Assembly: GCA_905221605.1 (NCBI GenBank) | Contig: CAJNDS010002368.1 | Location: 677,011-741,010, forward strand | Length of the DNA stretch: 64,000 bases | Direction: 5' to 3' | Origin: Symbiodinium natans | Lineage: Eukaryota > Sar > Dinophyceae > Suessiales > Symbiodiniaceae | Part shown: in pieces, positions 43,872 through 56,174 of the stretch | How positions within the stretch are numbered: the first letter of the stretch is position 1 | Layout of the letters: every line of letters starts with the position of its first letter | Program-made: the position numbers and the translations under genes | The notes under the pieces: generated by a model | Told to the model about the DNA's origin: nothing | Seen by the model: only the letters and a program-made list of their open reading frames with translations | Databases searched by the model: none

Positions 43872-44705
43872 CTAGTCCAGGCAAGCCTTCACCAGCAAGC
43901 GTACTACTGCAACATGGTGTTGCCGCGATGCCCACTTAAGAGCCGTATGACCATTTCCATCTTGCACCTTCCTGCTCACGCCAGCATCCAACAACAAACG
44001 AACAATTGCAAGGTGTCCGTTTCCAGAAGCGCGATGAAGGGCCGTCGTGCCCACGAAGTCTTGGGCGTCCATGTCAGCACTGGATTCCAGCAACAAGCGC
44101 ACGGTCTCAACATGGCCTCTGTCAGCTGCCCGATGAAGGGCTGTCTCGCCCCGTCCGTCTCGCGCATACCTGTTGGCACCAAATTCCAAGAGCAGCCGCA
44201 CAAGCTCAACATGGCCTTGTTCAGCTGCCCGATGAAGGGCCGTCCGGTCCAGCCTGTCGCCAGGCTTCCTGTGGGCGCCACGCAGCAGAAGCAAGCGCGC
44301 AGTCTCAACGTCGCCCCGCTCAGATGCTTGGTGAATGGTCGTGTGGTCACCTGGGACGTTCAGCACACGCTTTCCAACATTTGTTTCCAAGAGAAAGCGA
44401 GTCACTCGAGCATTGCCCTCGGAGGCTGCCAACAGGAGCTCGGCTGCGGCCAGGGGTATATGCGTGAAAGGAGGTGGTTCTAGCACGAGCTGCACGTCCA
44501 TGGGCACTTCCAGCTTGGTCTCCGGCTCCAAGAGTATCTGGTCATGCAGGAGCTTCTGCATGCAGAGTGGGAAGCCGTACATCTCACGCAAGAGGAGCAT
44601 CAGGGCCATCCCGTCCGCCGGCTTCTCCTGAGCCACAAGCTCCCGTCCCGATGTGCTCCAAACTCGCAACATGGCAGAAGGCGTGCTAGAGTGTGCCACA
44701 TGCAC
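43872..44705 (-). CDS. Ankyrin-repeat protein with N-terminal ubiquitin-like region, intact
   Basis: A single 277-codon frame with no intron. The first ATG is at 44705. The ATG at 44672 (MLRVWSTSGRELV) is the more likely start, because the fold seems to begin there. Residues about 13-78 have the spacing of a ubiquitin-like domain (LRVWSTSGRELV, then a helix, then LHDQILLEPETKLEVPMDVQ). Residues 85-276 hold about six ankyrin repeats with TALHRAAEQGHVELVRLLLE consensus, best at 155-187 and 188-220. Such repeats mediate protein binding. Ubiquitin-like plus ankyrin proteins are, from memory, common in dinoflagellate gene sets. The surrounding 1.5 kb is nearly free of telomeric repeats. The lack of introns suggests a retrocopy or a recent acquisition. 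Confidence 0.85.
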   Translation of the reverse strand: MHVAHSSTPSAMLRVWSTSGRELVAQEKPADGMALMLLLREMYGFPLCMQKLLHDQILLEPETKLEVPMDVQLVLEPPPFTHIPLAAAELLLAASEGNARVTRFLLETNVGKRVLNVPGDHTTIHQASERGDVETARLLLLRGAHRKPGDRLDRTALHRAAEQGHVELVRLLLEFGANRYARDGRGETALHRAADRGHVETVRLLLESSADMDAQDFVGTTALHRASGNGHLAIVRLLLDAGVSRKVQDGNGHTALKWASRQHHVAVVRLLVKACLD

Positions 44706-44739
44706 GTTCAGTCCTTCCCTTGGTCCTTCTGTACCATGC

Positions 44740-44825
44740 AGTTACGAGTATGTAGTATACCATAGTATACGACGAAGACTCTATCCGTGATACTATAGTG
44801 TACTCCAGTATACTACATCATGCTG
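44740..44825. repeat. TA-rich palindromic cluster upstream of the ankyrin gene
   Basis: GTATGTAGTATACCATAGTA and GATACTATAGTGTACTCCAG followed by TATACTACATCAT repeat GTATAC/AGTATA words in both orientations. It begins about 40 bases upstream of the first ATG, so a regulatory or structural role is possible but not shown. Confidence 0.4.
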
Positions 44826-44939
44826 TGCTTTTCCTGCCATCCACTATACCTCTGCCTGATGAGTTCGGCTCGGGGCTTGAGTAATTAAGGAAGGGCCGCG
44901 TTGGCAAACATTCTCCGAAAAGAGAGGGGGAGTAGGCAG

Positions 44940-47900
44940 CCCAAACCCAAGCCTTCTGAACCCTAAACCCTAGACCCTAAACCCTCCCTTGCCCCTTGCC
45001 CCCTTGCCCCCTAAACCCTAAACCCTAAACCCTAAACCCTAAACCCTAAACCCTAAACTTACTAAACCCTAAACCCTAAACCCTAAACCCTAAACCTTAA
45101 ACCCTATAACCCTAAACCCTAAACCCTAAACCGCAAGGGAGAGTAGGCAGTCCAAGGTCCTGGAGCCGAGACCCCCAAGCCTTCCAAACCCCAAAAGCCC
45201 AAAAAGCCTAAACCCTAAACCCTAAACCCTAAACCCTAAACCCTAAACCCTAAACCCTAAACCCTAAACCCTAAACCCTAAACCTTAGAAACCCTAAAAA
45301 ACCTAAAACTTTACAAAAAACCCACGAGCCCTAAACCCTAAATACCCTAAGAGCCCTGACTAAGCCCTACACCCTAAAGGCCCTAAACCCAAAGAGCCCT
45401 AAACCCTACCAGCCCCAAACACCTAAAAACATGCTAGACCGGCTCCGGGCTTGGGGGTTTAGGGTTTAGGGTATAGGGTTTAGGGTTTAGGATTTAGGGT
45501 TTAGGGTGAGGCCCAGAACCCCAAAACCCTCATCTAGGGGACCTGGAGCTGATTCCCCTACGTAACCCCCATGCCCCTAAACCCTGAACCCTAAACCCTA
45601 AACCCCTAAACCCCTAAACCCCTAGACCCTAAACCCTCAACCCTGAACTTACTAAACCCTAAACCCTAAACCCTAAACCCTAAACCCTAAACCCTAAACC
45701 CTAAACCCTAAACCCTAAACCCTAAACCCTATTCCTGTGCCCGACATGAGCAGGCCTTAGAGACCAGCGGCAGGTCGCTTAGCAGCCTGGCAAAACCGAA
45801 CCTGCAGTCGGGACAGGTTTAGGGTTTAGGGTTTAGGGTTTCGGGTTTAGGGTTATTGTTTCGGATTTAGGGTGGTTGATAACCCTAAGCCCCCTACACT
45901 CTATTCTACATACACCCCCTCAAGCCGAGGCCGTTTAACGCCTGCACACCTTCTTTGTCGGAAGTTCAGGAGCAGTTCACACCGGGGTCAGAAGTGGGCA
46001 GCTAGAACTACAACTGGTTGCAACCAGAAAACCCTAAACCCTAAACCCTAAACCCTAAACATTAAACCCTAAACCCATCCGAGCTGCAAGTACAAGGGCC
46101 CTGGTGGCTCTTGCTTGTAGAAAACCGCGTGATGGCTTTGGTAAAACCCTCGCTAAGTGCCGCCCTGTTCGGTTCTGGCTAGGGCTTGGCACGGCTTTGG
46201 GCCTAAAGTGCCTCCCCCCCTCCCCCCCCTCCCCCCCGGCCACCACCCAAAAAGACCCTACCTTTAAAATGAGTAGCTCTGTGCCGGGACCTCAAGAGGA
46301 TTACAACACTCAGCATAGACCGGGACAGGGCAGAGCACTCCAGATGTAAACTCGGTCGGCTGTGACTCGCAATGACTTGCAAGCTGACAGGCGGAAGGAG
46401 GGTGGAAGCAAGGATGAGACAAGTCAGGAGGTCCGGAAGCAACGCCAGCTTCGGATTTCGCTCTAAACCCTAGACCCTACACCCTACACCCTAAACCCTA
46501 GACCCTAAACCCTACTGTAAACCCTAAACCCCTAGCTTCGAGGACGGCCAGCGCGGCCACGCCGCGCCCGGGCGAGCGCGCGACTTTTGTCCAAGTTGCG
46601 GACTTGGTCCGCTGCCGGCGCGCCGTGCGGTGACATCGACCCTCGTACCCTGGACACGGGAACGCCTTTGCGTTGACACATAGTTTGAGAAAGACCCGAC
46701 TTATATGCACGAACCCTCCACACCCTGCAACACCCTACAACCAGACTAAGGCTACAAGCATCCCTTCAGGCCTACAAAACCTAAGCCCTGAACCCTAAAA
46801 ACCCTCAAGACCTAGTGCCTAGTGCCTAAACCCTAAACCCTAAACCCTAAACCCTAAACCCTAAACCCTAAACCCTAAACCCTAAAGCCCCCAAGTCCTG
46901 GAAGGGCAAAGGAATCGAAGCACTCAGTGGCCGGCATCCCGTTGCCACCCCCACGTTCCTCAGCTCGCGGTGAGGGTTGAGGGTTGAAGGTTTAGGGTTT
47001 GGGGTTTGGGGTTCAGGGTTTGGTGCGGCTTGGGGTTTGGGGTTTGGGGTTTAGGGTTTGGGGTTTAGGGTTTAGGGTTTGGGGTTTGGGGTTTAGGGTT
47101 TAAGGTTTAGGGTTTAGGGTTCGGGGTTCTGGGTTTTGGAGACTTGAGGCTTGGAGAGCTGAGGGTTGAGGGCCCTCAAAATGGGCCCCACGTTGGCCAG
47201 TATTTTTTCTGCCAGCAACCTATAGATACTATAGAGCCTCCACAAGAAGGGGGGAAATGCAAGCATGCATGTCGGCTTTCCGAATACATGGTCGCTTTTT
47301 TGAACTTCTGGGGCTGCAAGAGCCCATATGGCTGTCAGGTACTCAAGAAGGAATCAAATTAGGCAATCTACCACTTGCACATGTATTCCAGGGAACAAAG
47401 GCGAAGCTCTCGATCCTGAAATGCTAACCCCTTAACCTGAACTTGTGGCCCTAAACCCTGCAAGCCTCCTCAAACTATCCTGATAACCTACTTAGGCCAC
47501 TTGTAACCCTACCCTAAACCCTAAACCCTAAACCCTAAACCCTAAACCCTAAACCCTAAACCCTAAACCCAAGAACCTCCAAGTAAGTCGTTGCGGGATG
47601 CCCCGAGGCCCTCTGAGACGATCCAAGGCGCGGCATCCGTGTCCATGGTATTCCGAGCCCGAAAGGCGAGGGGCCACGGCTCTGACAGACAGATTCCAAC
47701 CCTAAACCCTAAAGCCTAAACAATAACTACCCTAAAACCTAAACCCTAAACTCTAACCCCTAAACCCTAAACGACCCTTTTCTGAGAGCTCTAGGGCTTC
47801 AGGCCCTACATCCTGGCACCCTGATCCCGAAGACTCCGATGGCACCAAAAAGACTGCAGGTCGAAAGTTTACACATCAGAGTACTACATCCATACCCCTG

Positions 47901-48860
47901 AACCCTAAACCCTAAACCCTAAACCCTGAACCCTAAACCCTGAGCCCTGAACCCTATAAACTTCAAACCCCAAAAGTAGGGGGGGTGTCTTTGTTAGAAT
48001 GCTTTTGGAGCCCTCAAAACTCAACCTACAACCCTACGCTGAACCGGTCGTGCGGCACACAATGCGGGGTTTTTGGGGTCAGGGCTTGAGGGGCTTGATT
48101 GGTTCTTGGGGGCTTAGGAGCTTTCGGTGGAGGTTCATGGATAGATATAAGTGGGCTATAAGCAGAGTAAACAGAAGCATGATTGGCTCATAACCAAAAT
48201 TCGGGAACTTGAAACCCTGCAACTTAAAGCTACCCATGAACCTCCAAGTAGGGCCTAGGGTTTAGGGGGCTTGAGGGGCTTGACCCTAAACCCTAAACCC
48301 TAAATTCTTAGGGGGCTTACCGTGGGGGCGTTCGGGGGGTTTGGGGGGCTTCACGGATTGCGGGGATTTAGGGGTTTTAGGAGTTTAGGGGTTTTAGGGG
48401 TTAAGGAATTTGATTTAGGAGTTTGAGGGGCTTAAGGGCTTTAAGGCTTCCGGGAAATTCGGGTTTTAGATTGTTTCGGGCTGGCAGGTATTTTAGGGAC
48501 CCTAAAACCCTAAAACCCCAAAACCCCAAAACCCTAAAACCCTGAAAACCTAACACCCTAAAACCCCAAAAACCCTAAAGCCCTAAACCCCACGTGTTTG
48601 AAGGCTTCCTGCAGGGCTCGTTGAGGGCACGACAGGGTGGAGAAGGTCGAGCTACCCACCCGGGATGGGCCCCCTCCTGATGCCTTGGAATCCTAAACCC
48701 CAGGATCCTAAATCCTACAGTTGGGGTGTAGGGTTTAGGGTTTAGGGTTTAGGGTTTAGGGCCACATGAAAGTCCATGAGCAGTTCTAAGTAGGGTTATA
48801 AGAACCCGAAGACTCCCCGTGAGCCTCCAAGTAAGCTCGAGAATCTTGAGCCCAAAGAAA
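44940..48860. other. Telomeric repeats with scattered islands, no full gene
   Basis: Long CCCTAAA blocks (45010-45130, 45209-45286, 45653-45730, 46826-46886) and TTTAGGG/TTTGGGG variants (46990-47110). Exon-like minus-strand islands occur at 46905-46975 (GNGMPATECFDSFALPGLG) and 48600-48685 (SRVGSSTFSTLSCPQRALQE). A plus frame at 47144-47362 is open for 72 codons but unsupported. C-rich tracts at 46210-46240. Confidence 0.4.
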
Positions 48861-48869
48861 ATCTCCGAC

Positions 48870-48985
48870 ACTAGACCCAGGAGTAAGCTAGGAATAAAAC
48901 GGTACCCTTCTTGGTTTTGAGGGGGTTTTTAGGGAACCCCAACCCTAAAAAGAGGAAATCAGGGCCTGCTCCGGGTCCTAGATAT
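48870..48985. mobile_element. CTAGACCCAGGAGTA inverted-repeat element
   Basis: Left end CTAGACCCAGGAGTAAGCTA and right end GGGCCTGCTCCGGGTCCTAG are imperfect inverted repeats (CTAG.ACCC.GGAG). It is about 115 bases with no ORF. The longer relative at 31962 lies just before an exon, so this family may also be intron-forming. Confidence 0.6.
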
Positions 48986-49595
48986 ATGTATGTATATATA
49001 TACACACATACGTAACATACCCTCTGACGGGTAGAGGTCTGGGCCCTACCCTGAGATCCCTAACTAAGGGCTTTGGGGGTTAGGGCTGAGGAGTACTGAG
49101 GAGCCTAAACCCCAAACCGGAGTTCCTAGACCGGTTAGGGTTTACGTTTTGGGTCTAGGGGGAATCCCTGAGTATGATCCGCTTTAACCCCAAGAAGGGA
49201 GAACATGTGTAGAAGCATTTGCTTTGGGCCTACTACCAGAGGTCGTCCCAGGAGAGTTTTTGTCGCCCGCAGAATCTCTTGTCTTTCTCAAGGGACTAAA
49301 GGAGGGACCCTTATAAGGAACCTGAGGGGTTATTTAGTAGCTACTGAAGTATATACACAGGTATATAAGGAAATTTCGGTGTATTTCCTTGGGGGTTCAA
49401 GGTACATTTAGGGAATAAAACTGAGGGTCCCTTCTCGGGGTCCCTCCTTATACCCTAACCCCCTAAACCCCAAACCCCAAACCCTAAACCCTAAATCCTG
49501 AACCCTAAACCCGATACCCCTTAACTTCAGCTGTCCCACCCCTTCAGCGTGACCAAATTCTGGGTTCTCACCTGGCCGTTTTGCTTGATCTTAGG

Positions 49596-49790
49596 GGTCA
49601 GAGGTCAGGGGTTAGGGGTTAGGCGTTAGGGGTTAGGGGTTAGGGGTTAGGGGTTAGGGGTTGGGGGTTGGGGGTTGGGGGTTGGGGGTTGGGGGTTGGG
49701 GGTTGGGGGTTGGGGGTTGGGGGTTGGGGGTTGGGGGTTAAGGGTTACGGGTTAGGGGCTAGGGGTTAGGGGTTACGGGTTAGGGTTTAG
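49596..49790 (+). repeat. Variant telomere-like array: GGGGTTA units then GGGGGTT units
   Basis: A run of TTAGGGG units turns abruptly into about thirteen TTGGGGG units and then back to TTAGGGG and TTTAGGG. Each variant is internally uniform, which suggests slippage or copy amplification of single variants. Confidence 0.9.
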
Positions 49791-51009
49791 GGTTTAGGGT
49801 TTAGGGTTCAGGGTTTTGGGGTTTAGGGCTATCGGAGGGTAGTTTCAGAGTCGCTTTGTAAGGGCCCTTAAAAGGGGACCCCGAAATAAAGAACCTTATA
49901 TACCCTCTACAACCCGAGGGCCCATACATCGGAACCCCTTTAAAGAGGGTAAGGGACCAGAGTATATAAAGGGCCCATGAAACTACCCCTAGGCTTGATG
50001 TTTCCGGGGTTGCCTGGGCTTATTAAGGGTTTAGGGTTTAGGGTTTAGGGTTTAGGGTTTGGGATGTGGGGTGTGTGCTCAGGGTTTTAAGGTTGGGCAT
50101 CCAGGGATATTGACGGGATAAGATAAGGATACTGGGTATTGCATTCGGCTCCTGTATTCACCAACGGGCGAAAGCTGTGCCGAAGCCTCAACCCTAACCT
50201 TATACCAAGGTTAAGGTTTTAGGGCTTCGGGTTTGGGGTTTGGGGTTTAGGGTTTAGGGTTTTAGGGTTTTAGGGTTCTAGGGTTTAGGGTTTAGGGTAT
50301 GAGAAGTACGATGCGCCCTCGGGAGTTTGTGGCTACGGGCATGAAGGACTGGGTACTTGAATTTGGGACTTCGTCTTGGGACTTGGGCCCCTACATTAAC
50401 CCCCAAGTAACCCCTTCAGGTCCCTTATAAGGGTCCCTCCTCTGGTCCCTTCAAAAAACAAGAGCAAGAGCACTACTCTTCACTGTGCTGTGCTACTCTG
50501 CTGCCTGAGGGCCGAAAAACCTCAAACGCCCAAAGGTAATTCGTCCGAGATACCCTAAACCCTTACTGCTAAGTCATAAACCCTAAGCCAATTCGCAAGC
50601 CTTTTGTGTGCAAGTCCTGCGTCGGCATTGTAAACTAGCAAGCCCGAAAACAACCTCGAATCCTGAAACCTACGGCTAGCCCTAAGCTCTGTAAGGTAGT
50701 AGTAGGGCTTCTAGAGGGGTAGTTCTCCAGATTATGGTCCCCTTGTGGGTCCCCTTTAGTGCGCCACCCTTGAAAAAAGGACCCGAAAGGGGACCCTGAT
50801 CTAGAGAAATACCCCAAGAGAGCTTCTTGTATGTTTTTACAGAACTTGGTAGTCAACCCTAAACTCGGACACGGCTGGGGGCTGTCGAATCCCAGTTGCA
50901 TCCTGGGCCCAAAAACGCTGAGTCCCAAAACCTAAAACCCCCAACTCTAATGAATGGCAGAAAGATATAGTAATATACAACAATTTAGTATTGTAATATA
51001 TTGAAATTA

Positions 51010-51113
51010 CATGATGTGGGGTTTACGAAAATCCGGACCCCCAATATAGATCCCCAAATGGCAAGATTTCCCTACAATACGGACCCCGAAAAGGTACCCC
51101 TAATTTCGGAAAC
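51010..51113. mobile_element. GGGGTTTACGAAA...TTTCGGAAACCCC inverted-repeat element
   Basis: Left end TGGGGTTTACGAAAATCCGG and right end CCCTAATTTCGGAAACCCCA pair as terminal inverted repeats. AGGTACCCCTAATTTCGG shares words with the 46-bp array and with intron 2 of the GTPase gene. Confidence 0.65.
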
Positions 51114-51168
51114 CCCATATCAGCGACGGACAAAATTACTTTACACGGTGCGAGGTCGCGGGATACCA

Positions 51169-51297
51169 TGTTATCGCTTTACGTGGGGCCCATATCGCGT
51201 TACACACCATGGGACTGCGGAACCCCATCAAGCGAAACAGGTTGAAATGTGCAAACTACGGTTATCGCTTTAGGTGGGGCCCATCTCGCTTTCCATG
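51169..51297 (+). repeat. Direct repeat, two copies about 91 bases apart
   Basis: TTATCGCTTTACGTGGGGCC at 51169 and TTATCGCTTTAGGTGGGGCC at 51260, both followed by CAT.TCGC.TT and CCATGG. Meaning unknown. Confidence 0.75.
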
Positions 51298-53015
51298 GTT
51301 TACCGATGTTCGCAACAACTCGTGTCCACCATAGTACTGGCTTCAAGAAACATGATTTTGGCAAGCGCTCATACAATGAAATAATAAGAATATGTACTAA
51401 GAGGGTGATATACAAAAGATAATTATACAGTAACATATTGACATAACAAGATAATCCCATGAAAATATGATGATAACCAATCCCAGGAGAGCCTTGCATC
51501 TGCAGACAGGGCATTCGAGCTTCTCTGTCAACCACTTCCCCCAGCAGGCCTAGGGCACAGGGCTTCAGGGTTGGGGTTTAGGGTTTAGGGGTCAGGGACT
51601 TTTGGGGGGTGTAGGGCTAGGGTTTGGCGGTTTAGGGTTTGGGGTTAGAGGTTTAGAGTTTAGGGGGTTCAGGCGCCCGGTGAGGGGGTCGTTTCACATA
51701 TGCAAGCATCCTTCCAGCTGCATGCATCTGTATACTCTTGTACTGCCACTTTGCTATGATCTTATGCTACTACATTACTAATACTATATTCTTATGGTGA
51801 TTATGGGATTGTTAAAAAATATTCTATGTTAGTATTTTAAGATACTTTGGTACTCAGAAACTATGCTATTGTACCTGTGAATGAGAGTCGGTGGAAGTAT
51901 GAAAAGATGCGTATACGTCCAATGTGAAGGTCCACATGTACGTCATGTTGTGAGCGTACTTCTTGCATGTGCGAAAGCAAGCACGCATCCAAACAAAAGG
52001 CTGGAATATATGCCGGCAGGGGTTTGGGACTTGTTTTTTGCTTCATAAACCCTAAACCCTACTCCCTAAACCCTAAACCCTAAATGAAGCTTTGCACTGG
52101 GTCCAGGCCCTCATGGCACAGCTACCCAAGCTGCAGTGATGCGGGCTTCGCAAGGACAACAAATCCCCAACCAAGCTCTCAGCACTGAAAAGCTCAACCC
52201 TAAACCCAAAAACCCCAAACCCTAATCGCTCTCCCGCGGCCTTACAGGCAAAGTGCCCGCACAGCGCAGACACTTCCGGCCTGACAGGGCGGGTGAGGGT
52301 TTCGGGCTTAAGGTTCAGGGCCCGGAACCGCGGTTTAGGGTTTAGGGTTTAGGGTCTAGGGTTTAGGGTTTAGGGTTTAGAATTTAGGGTTTAGGCCTAG
52401 ACTCTAAACCCTAAACGGTAAAGGGTTGGGTCTGATAGGGTCCAGGGCCTACTAGGGTGTTGAACGAATGTTATGAAACAGCTTGGGATCTGCATGAGCC
52501 CACATTCCCAAAGGGTTTAGACTCTTTTTTTGTGCTTTTTTTTGGGGGGGGGGGGGGGGGGGGGGGGGGGGTGGTTAGGGATTAGGGTTTCTAGGGTTTA
52601 GGGTTTGTGGGGTTTAGGGTTTATGATTTTAGGGTTTAGGGTTTTAGGGCTTAGGGGGTTTGGTGTTTGGGGTGTAGGGTTTTAGCGGTTTAGGCTTTTG
52701 AGGTTGTAGGGCTCAAGGGTGTTGAGATTTGCCACGGAACCCTAAACCCTAAGCGTGCAGTGCACTACAATGAAGGTAAACTCCAGAAGCCCCACCACCC
52801 CCCCCCCCCAGTCAGCTGGCAGTTAAACAAAGCTTGAGTTCTTTTGCTTCTATACCTGCCCTCCGAAAAAAACAACAAAAAACAGATTTAGGGTTTAAGG
52901 TACTTGGCGGTTCACGGGTAATTCAAACTATAGTTACCCTCACTATAGCCCTAGCTATCACTACCTGAAACCCTAAACCCTAAACCCTGAACCTCCAAGA
53001 AGGAATCTAAGGCCC

Positions 53016-53105
53016 TCTCTTGTGGCCCACCTGGCCAAGTTAAGTGGCCAAGTGGCAATGAAGAGTGCCAAGGTTCGATTGTCCCGGCAGGAGGGGCAAA
53101 AGTGT
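53016..53105 (+). CDS. Exon-like island (plus strand)
   Basis: The plus strand reads VAHLAKLSGQVAMKSAKVRL then SRQEGQKC. CCCTAAA to the left and TTTAGGG to the right, the usual exon setting. No family is recognised. Confidence 0.4.
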
Positions 53106-54726
53106 TGGGGTTTAGGGTTTAGGGTTTAGGGTTTAGGGTTTAAGGTTTAGGGTTTAGGGTTTAGGGTTCAGGGTTCAGGGTTCAGGGTTCAGGGTTTAGG
53201 TTTAGGTTTAGGGTTCCGGGTTTAGGGCTTAGAGTTTAGGTAAACCTTATTCCAGTAGCTACCACGGTCCCTTAATGTCAGCACTCCATTGGGGAACTCT
53301 TCTAAGATACTCTATACAGTCCAAGGTCCAGTACTTCAGAACCCTTAAAAGAAGGTATGGGGGTTTAGGGTTTAGGATTTAGGGTTTAGGGTTTCGGGTT
53401 TGAGGGACCAAAATTCCTCAAGGCGAAGTCCCTTCGGTCCTCATACCCAAGCCCCTCAAGACCCCGAACACGCGCACACATGTGAATTACCGCGCAAACA
53501 CCTGAAGCCTCAGCACGGCAATCCTAACCATCGACCCTAAACCCTAAGGCCCTAAACCCTAAGGCCCCAAACCCTAAGGCCCTAAACCCTAACCCTAAAC
53601 CCTAAACCCTAAACCCTAAACCCTAAGGCCCTAAACCCTAAGGCCCTAAACCCTAAGGCCCTAAACCCTAGCCGGGTGTGACGTTGGGGGACCCTATTGG
53701 GTCATAGAGGCTTATATTGGCATAAGAACTTTGAAGCCAATTCCGGAAGGCTTGTGCTAAACCCTAAAACCCTAAACCCTAAACTCCAAAACCCAAAACC
53801 CTACCTCAACCCTCAACCTTCAACCCAAGGCTCAAGCCCCAAGCTGGCCTATAAGTTTGGATGTTCCCCCTTTTACTAACAGTCGGGGAACATCCCTAAA
53901 CCCTAGCCCTAAACCCTAAACCCCTAAACCCTTAAACCCTTAACCCTTAAACCCCTCAACGCTAAAGCCCAGTTGCCTGTCGGCTTCGAAGTGGCAAATC
54001 GTACAAAGCTTCGGCTGGCGTGCTGAGCGAACCTCCTGGAGGTGGGTTTAGGTGGGTTTAGGTGGGCTTAAGATTGAGGGCTTTGAGGGTTTTGCTGGGT
54101 GTTGGTGGGCTCAGGGTTTTTTAGGGTCTTTAGGGCTTTTAGGGTCTTTTTGGGGAATTGTTTGCCCGATTTGAAGGGTTTAGGGTTTAGGGTTTAGGGT
54201 TTAGGGTTTAGGGTTAGGGTTTAGGGTCTGCCCGCAAACTTAAACCCGCTGAAACATGTTCCTAAATATGATCCGATTCCCCTCAACCCTGAACCCCTAC
54301 CCGCCCTACCGGTGCACGAAAACTTCGAGATTGCTGGGCGAGGGTCCTAGATACTAGAGCGAGTGCCCCTAAACCCTAAACCCTAAACCCTAAACCCTAA
54401 ACCCTCAATGGCTGGGTATTGCCTTGAGGGAGAGGGCCAGCCTTGGCAGAGGTTGGATTTAAGCCTTAGTGTTTCGGGCGTTCGGGCGTTAAGCTACTGT
54501 TTGCCTAAGAACCCCGAAAAAACATAGATAATCGTGCCTATAATGCAGTTAACATGAAGAGTTTGATGGGGGGGTCTTAAGCAAATAGTAACAAGCTCAC
54601 GAGCAACCCCTACATTCTCCGTTACCGCAGTTGGATGTACCTAAGATTTGGTCACATCTGCACGTGCAGGTACGGGATTACTCTAGGGCCCTGGGAGTTA
54701 GGTTTCACTCTAAGGGATTAGGGTTG

Positions 54727-54832
54727 GGATGTTCCCCCTTATACTAACAGTCCTTAATAGGGATTCTAGTACCCCCTACTATAATCCCTATTAAGGGCTG
54801 CTAGTATAAGGGGGAACACCACAGGATGACAG
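54727..54832. mobile_element. GATGTTCCCCCTT inverted-repeat element, well preserved
   Basis: Left arm ATGTTCCCCCTTATACTAAC then AGTCCTTAATAGGGATT; right arm AATCCCTATTAAGGGCTGCT then AGTATAAGGGGGAACA. The two arms pair almost fully around a short loop. A diverged copy is at 19079-19180 and a fragment at 53862-53893. Confidence 0.8.
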
Positions 54833-54839
54833 GGTTTGA

Positions 54840-54975
54840 GTTTACTTGGAGGTTCAGGTACTTCGCAAGCCATTGTAAGTGTAGTTATAACCCACGTATC
54901 AGCCCCTTAAATGCCCCTAAAATAGGGCTATGAGTAGGTTATAAGTGCAGTTACAATTGGGTTACAAAGTACCCT
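54840..54975. mobile_element. CTTGGAGGTTCA inverted-repeat element
   Basis: TTACTTGGAGGTTCAGGTAC at the left, GTTATAACCCACGTATCAGC inside, and GTTACAATTGGGTTACAAAG then TACC at the right. Same family as 6894-7065 and 30785-30895. Confidence 0.7.
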
Positions 54976-55228
54976 TTACCCTAAACAATAAACCCTAAAC
55001 CCTAAACCCCAAACCCTTCGGGGGAGGGTGAGGGGAGGGTCGCTTTTTTGCTGGCCCATGGCTCTTGCGCCGTCATTCGCCGGTCCTCACAGGATTCGAG
55101 GCTAATTAGTTGGGGTTTAGGGTTTAGGGTTTAGGACTTAGGCTTTAGGGTTTAGGGTTCTATAGGGTTCTATAGGGTTCTATAGGGTTCTATAATTAGA
55201 GTTTAGGGTTTAGGGTTAGGTCGGGGTA

Positions 55229-55414
55229 TCAACGGCATCCATATTCGCCCAAGTAAAGCGCTGTACTTTGCCCAAAAGTATGCACCCTCACACTCCCCTC
55301 CCCAAACTTCGTGAGAAGCATATCCCGAAAGGTGAGGGCACTGACCAGGAGCAGTTGTGGTTTCTGGCCTAAATTAGACATATGATCCCGCTGTGCGGCT
55401 CGCCACGCAGCCAT
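55229..55414 (-). CDS. Exon-like ORF of 61 codons, unknown
   Basis: The minus strand reads MAAWRAAQRDHMSNLGQKPQ then LLLVSALTFRDMLLTKFGEG, with a good residue mix. It stands next to a 46-base C tract (55460-55500). It may be a small protein or an exon with ATG; no family is recognised. Confidence 0.4.
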   Translation of the reverse strand: MAAWRAAQRDHMSNLGQKPQLLLVSALTFRDMLLTKFGEGSVRVHTFGQSTALYLGEYGCR

Positions 55415-55459
55415 TCAAACCCAATGCCGTGGTAAAGTCTGAACCCAAAACTCTGAACT

Positions 55460-55500
<41 letters not shown>

Positions 55501-56174
55501 CCCCCCCGCCCCCAAGCCTCCTCCGACCTGCTACCCTCTTTCTTGATCCGGAGGCTTCAGCCCCCAAACCCCAAACTCCACTTCTCAACCATGACTCTCC
55601 CGAAAGTTCAAACAACCCCCCCAAGCAGAGACAAGAGGCGCCCTAAACCCTAAACCCTAAACCCTAAACCCTAAACCCTAAACCCTAAACCCTAAACCCT
55701 AAACCCTAAACCCTAAACCCTAAACCCTAGATCAAGGGCCCATGAAACTACCCTCAGAACTCCCAGGGGGCTGAACAAACTGGGGAAATGAGACGAACCT
55801 TTGTAGTCAAAGAGGACTTCTAGATGACCCCAAACCATAAAAGTAAACCCTAACCTTTGGGTGTAAAGAGGGGTTGCAATACCCCAAGAGCTTTACAGGC
55901 TTCATACTCAGCACCTGAAACCCAAACCCTACATGACAGCCATGAGCAACCCTAGACCCAAGATCAATCTTTCGATACATATATACATACATATACACAT
56001 GTGAATGTGGACAATACTAAGACATGTACCGTATGTACACTGAATATATGTTCGTTTGGATTGAGTATGTAGTTGTACATATACATATCTATATACGTAT
56101 ACAGATCACTGATACTCTGTATACATATACATATGACACGCACACATGTTTCGCTGTTCATGCCTATCCTCCCC

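Larger units (their letters stand above)
49800..52990. other. Mixed unique and repeat sequence, no clear gene
   Basis: Includes an AT-rich stretch (50965-51010, 51360-51470, 51760-51860), a G run at 52543-52572 and few telomeric blocks. Minus frames at 51200-51535 and 51861-52046 are open but unsupported. The island at 52090-52270 (minus, SAESLVGDLLSL and CAMRAWTQCKA) could be exonic. Confidence 0.35.

Noticed and set aside
43914-44765. Plus-strand and second minus-strand frames over the ankyrin gene
   Set aside because: Shadows of the ankyrin coding frame, which alone shows repeated consensus residues.
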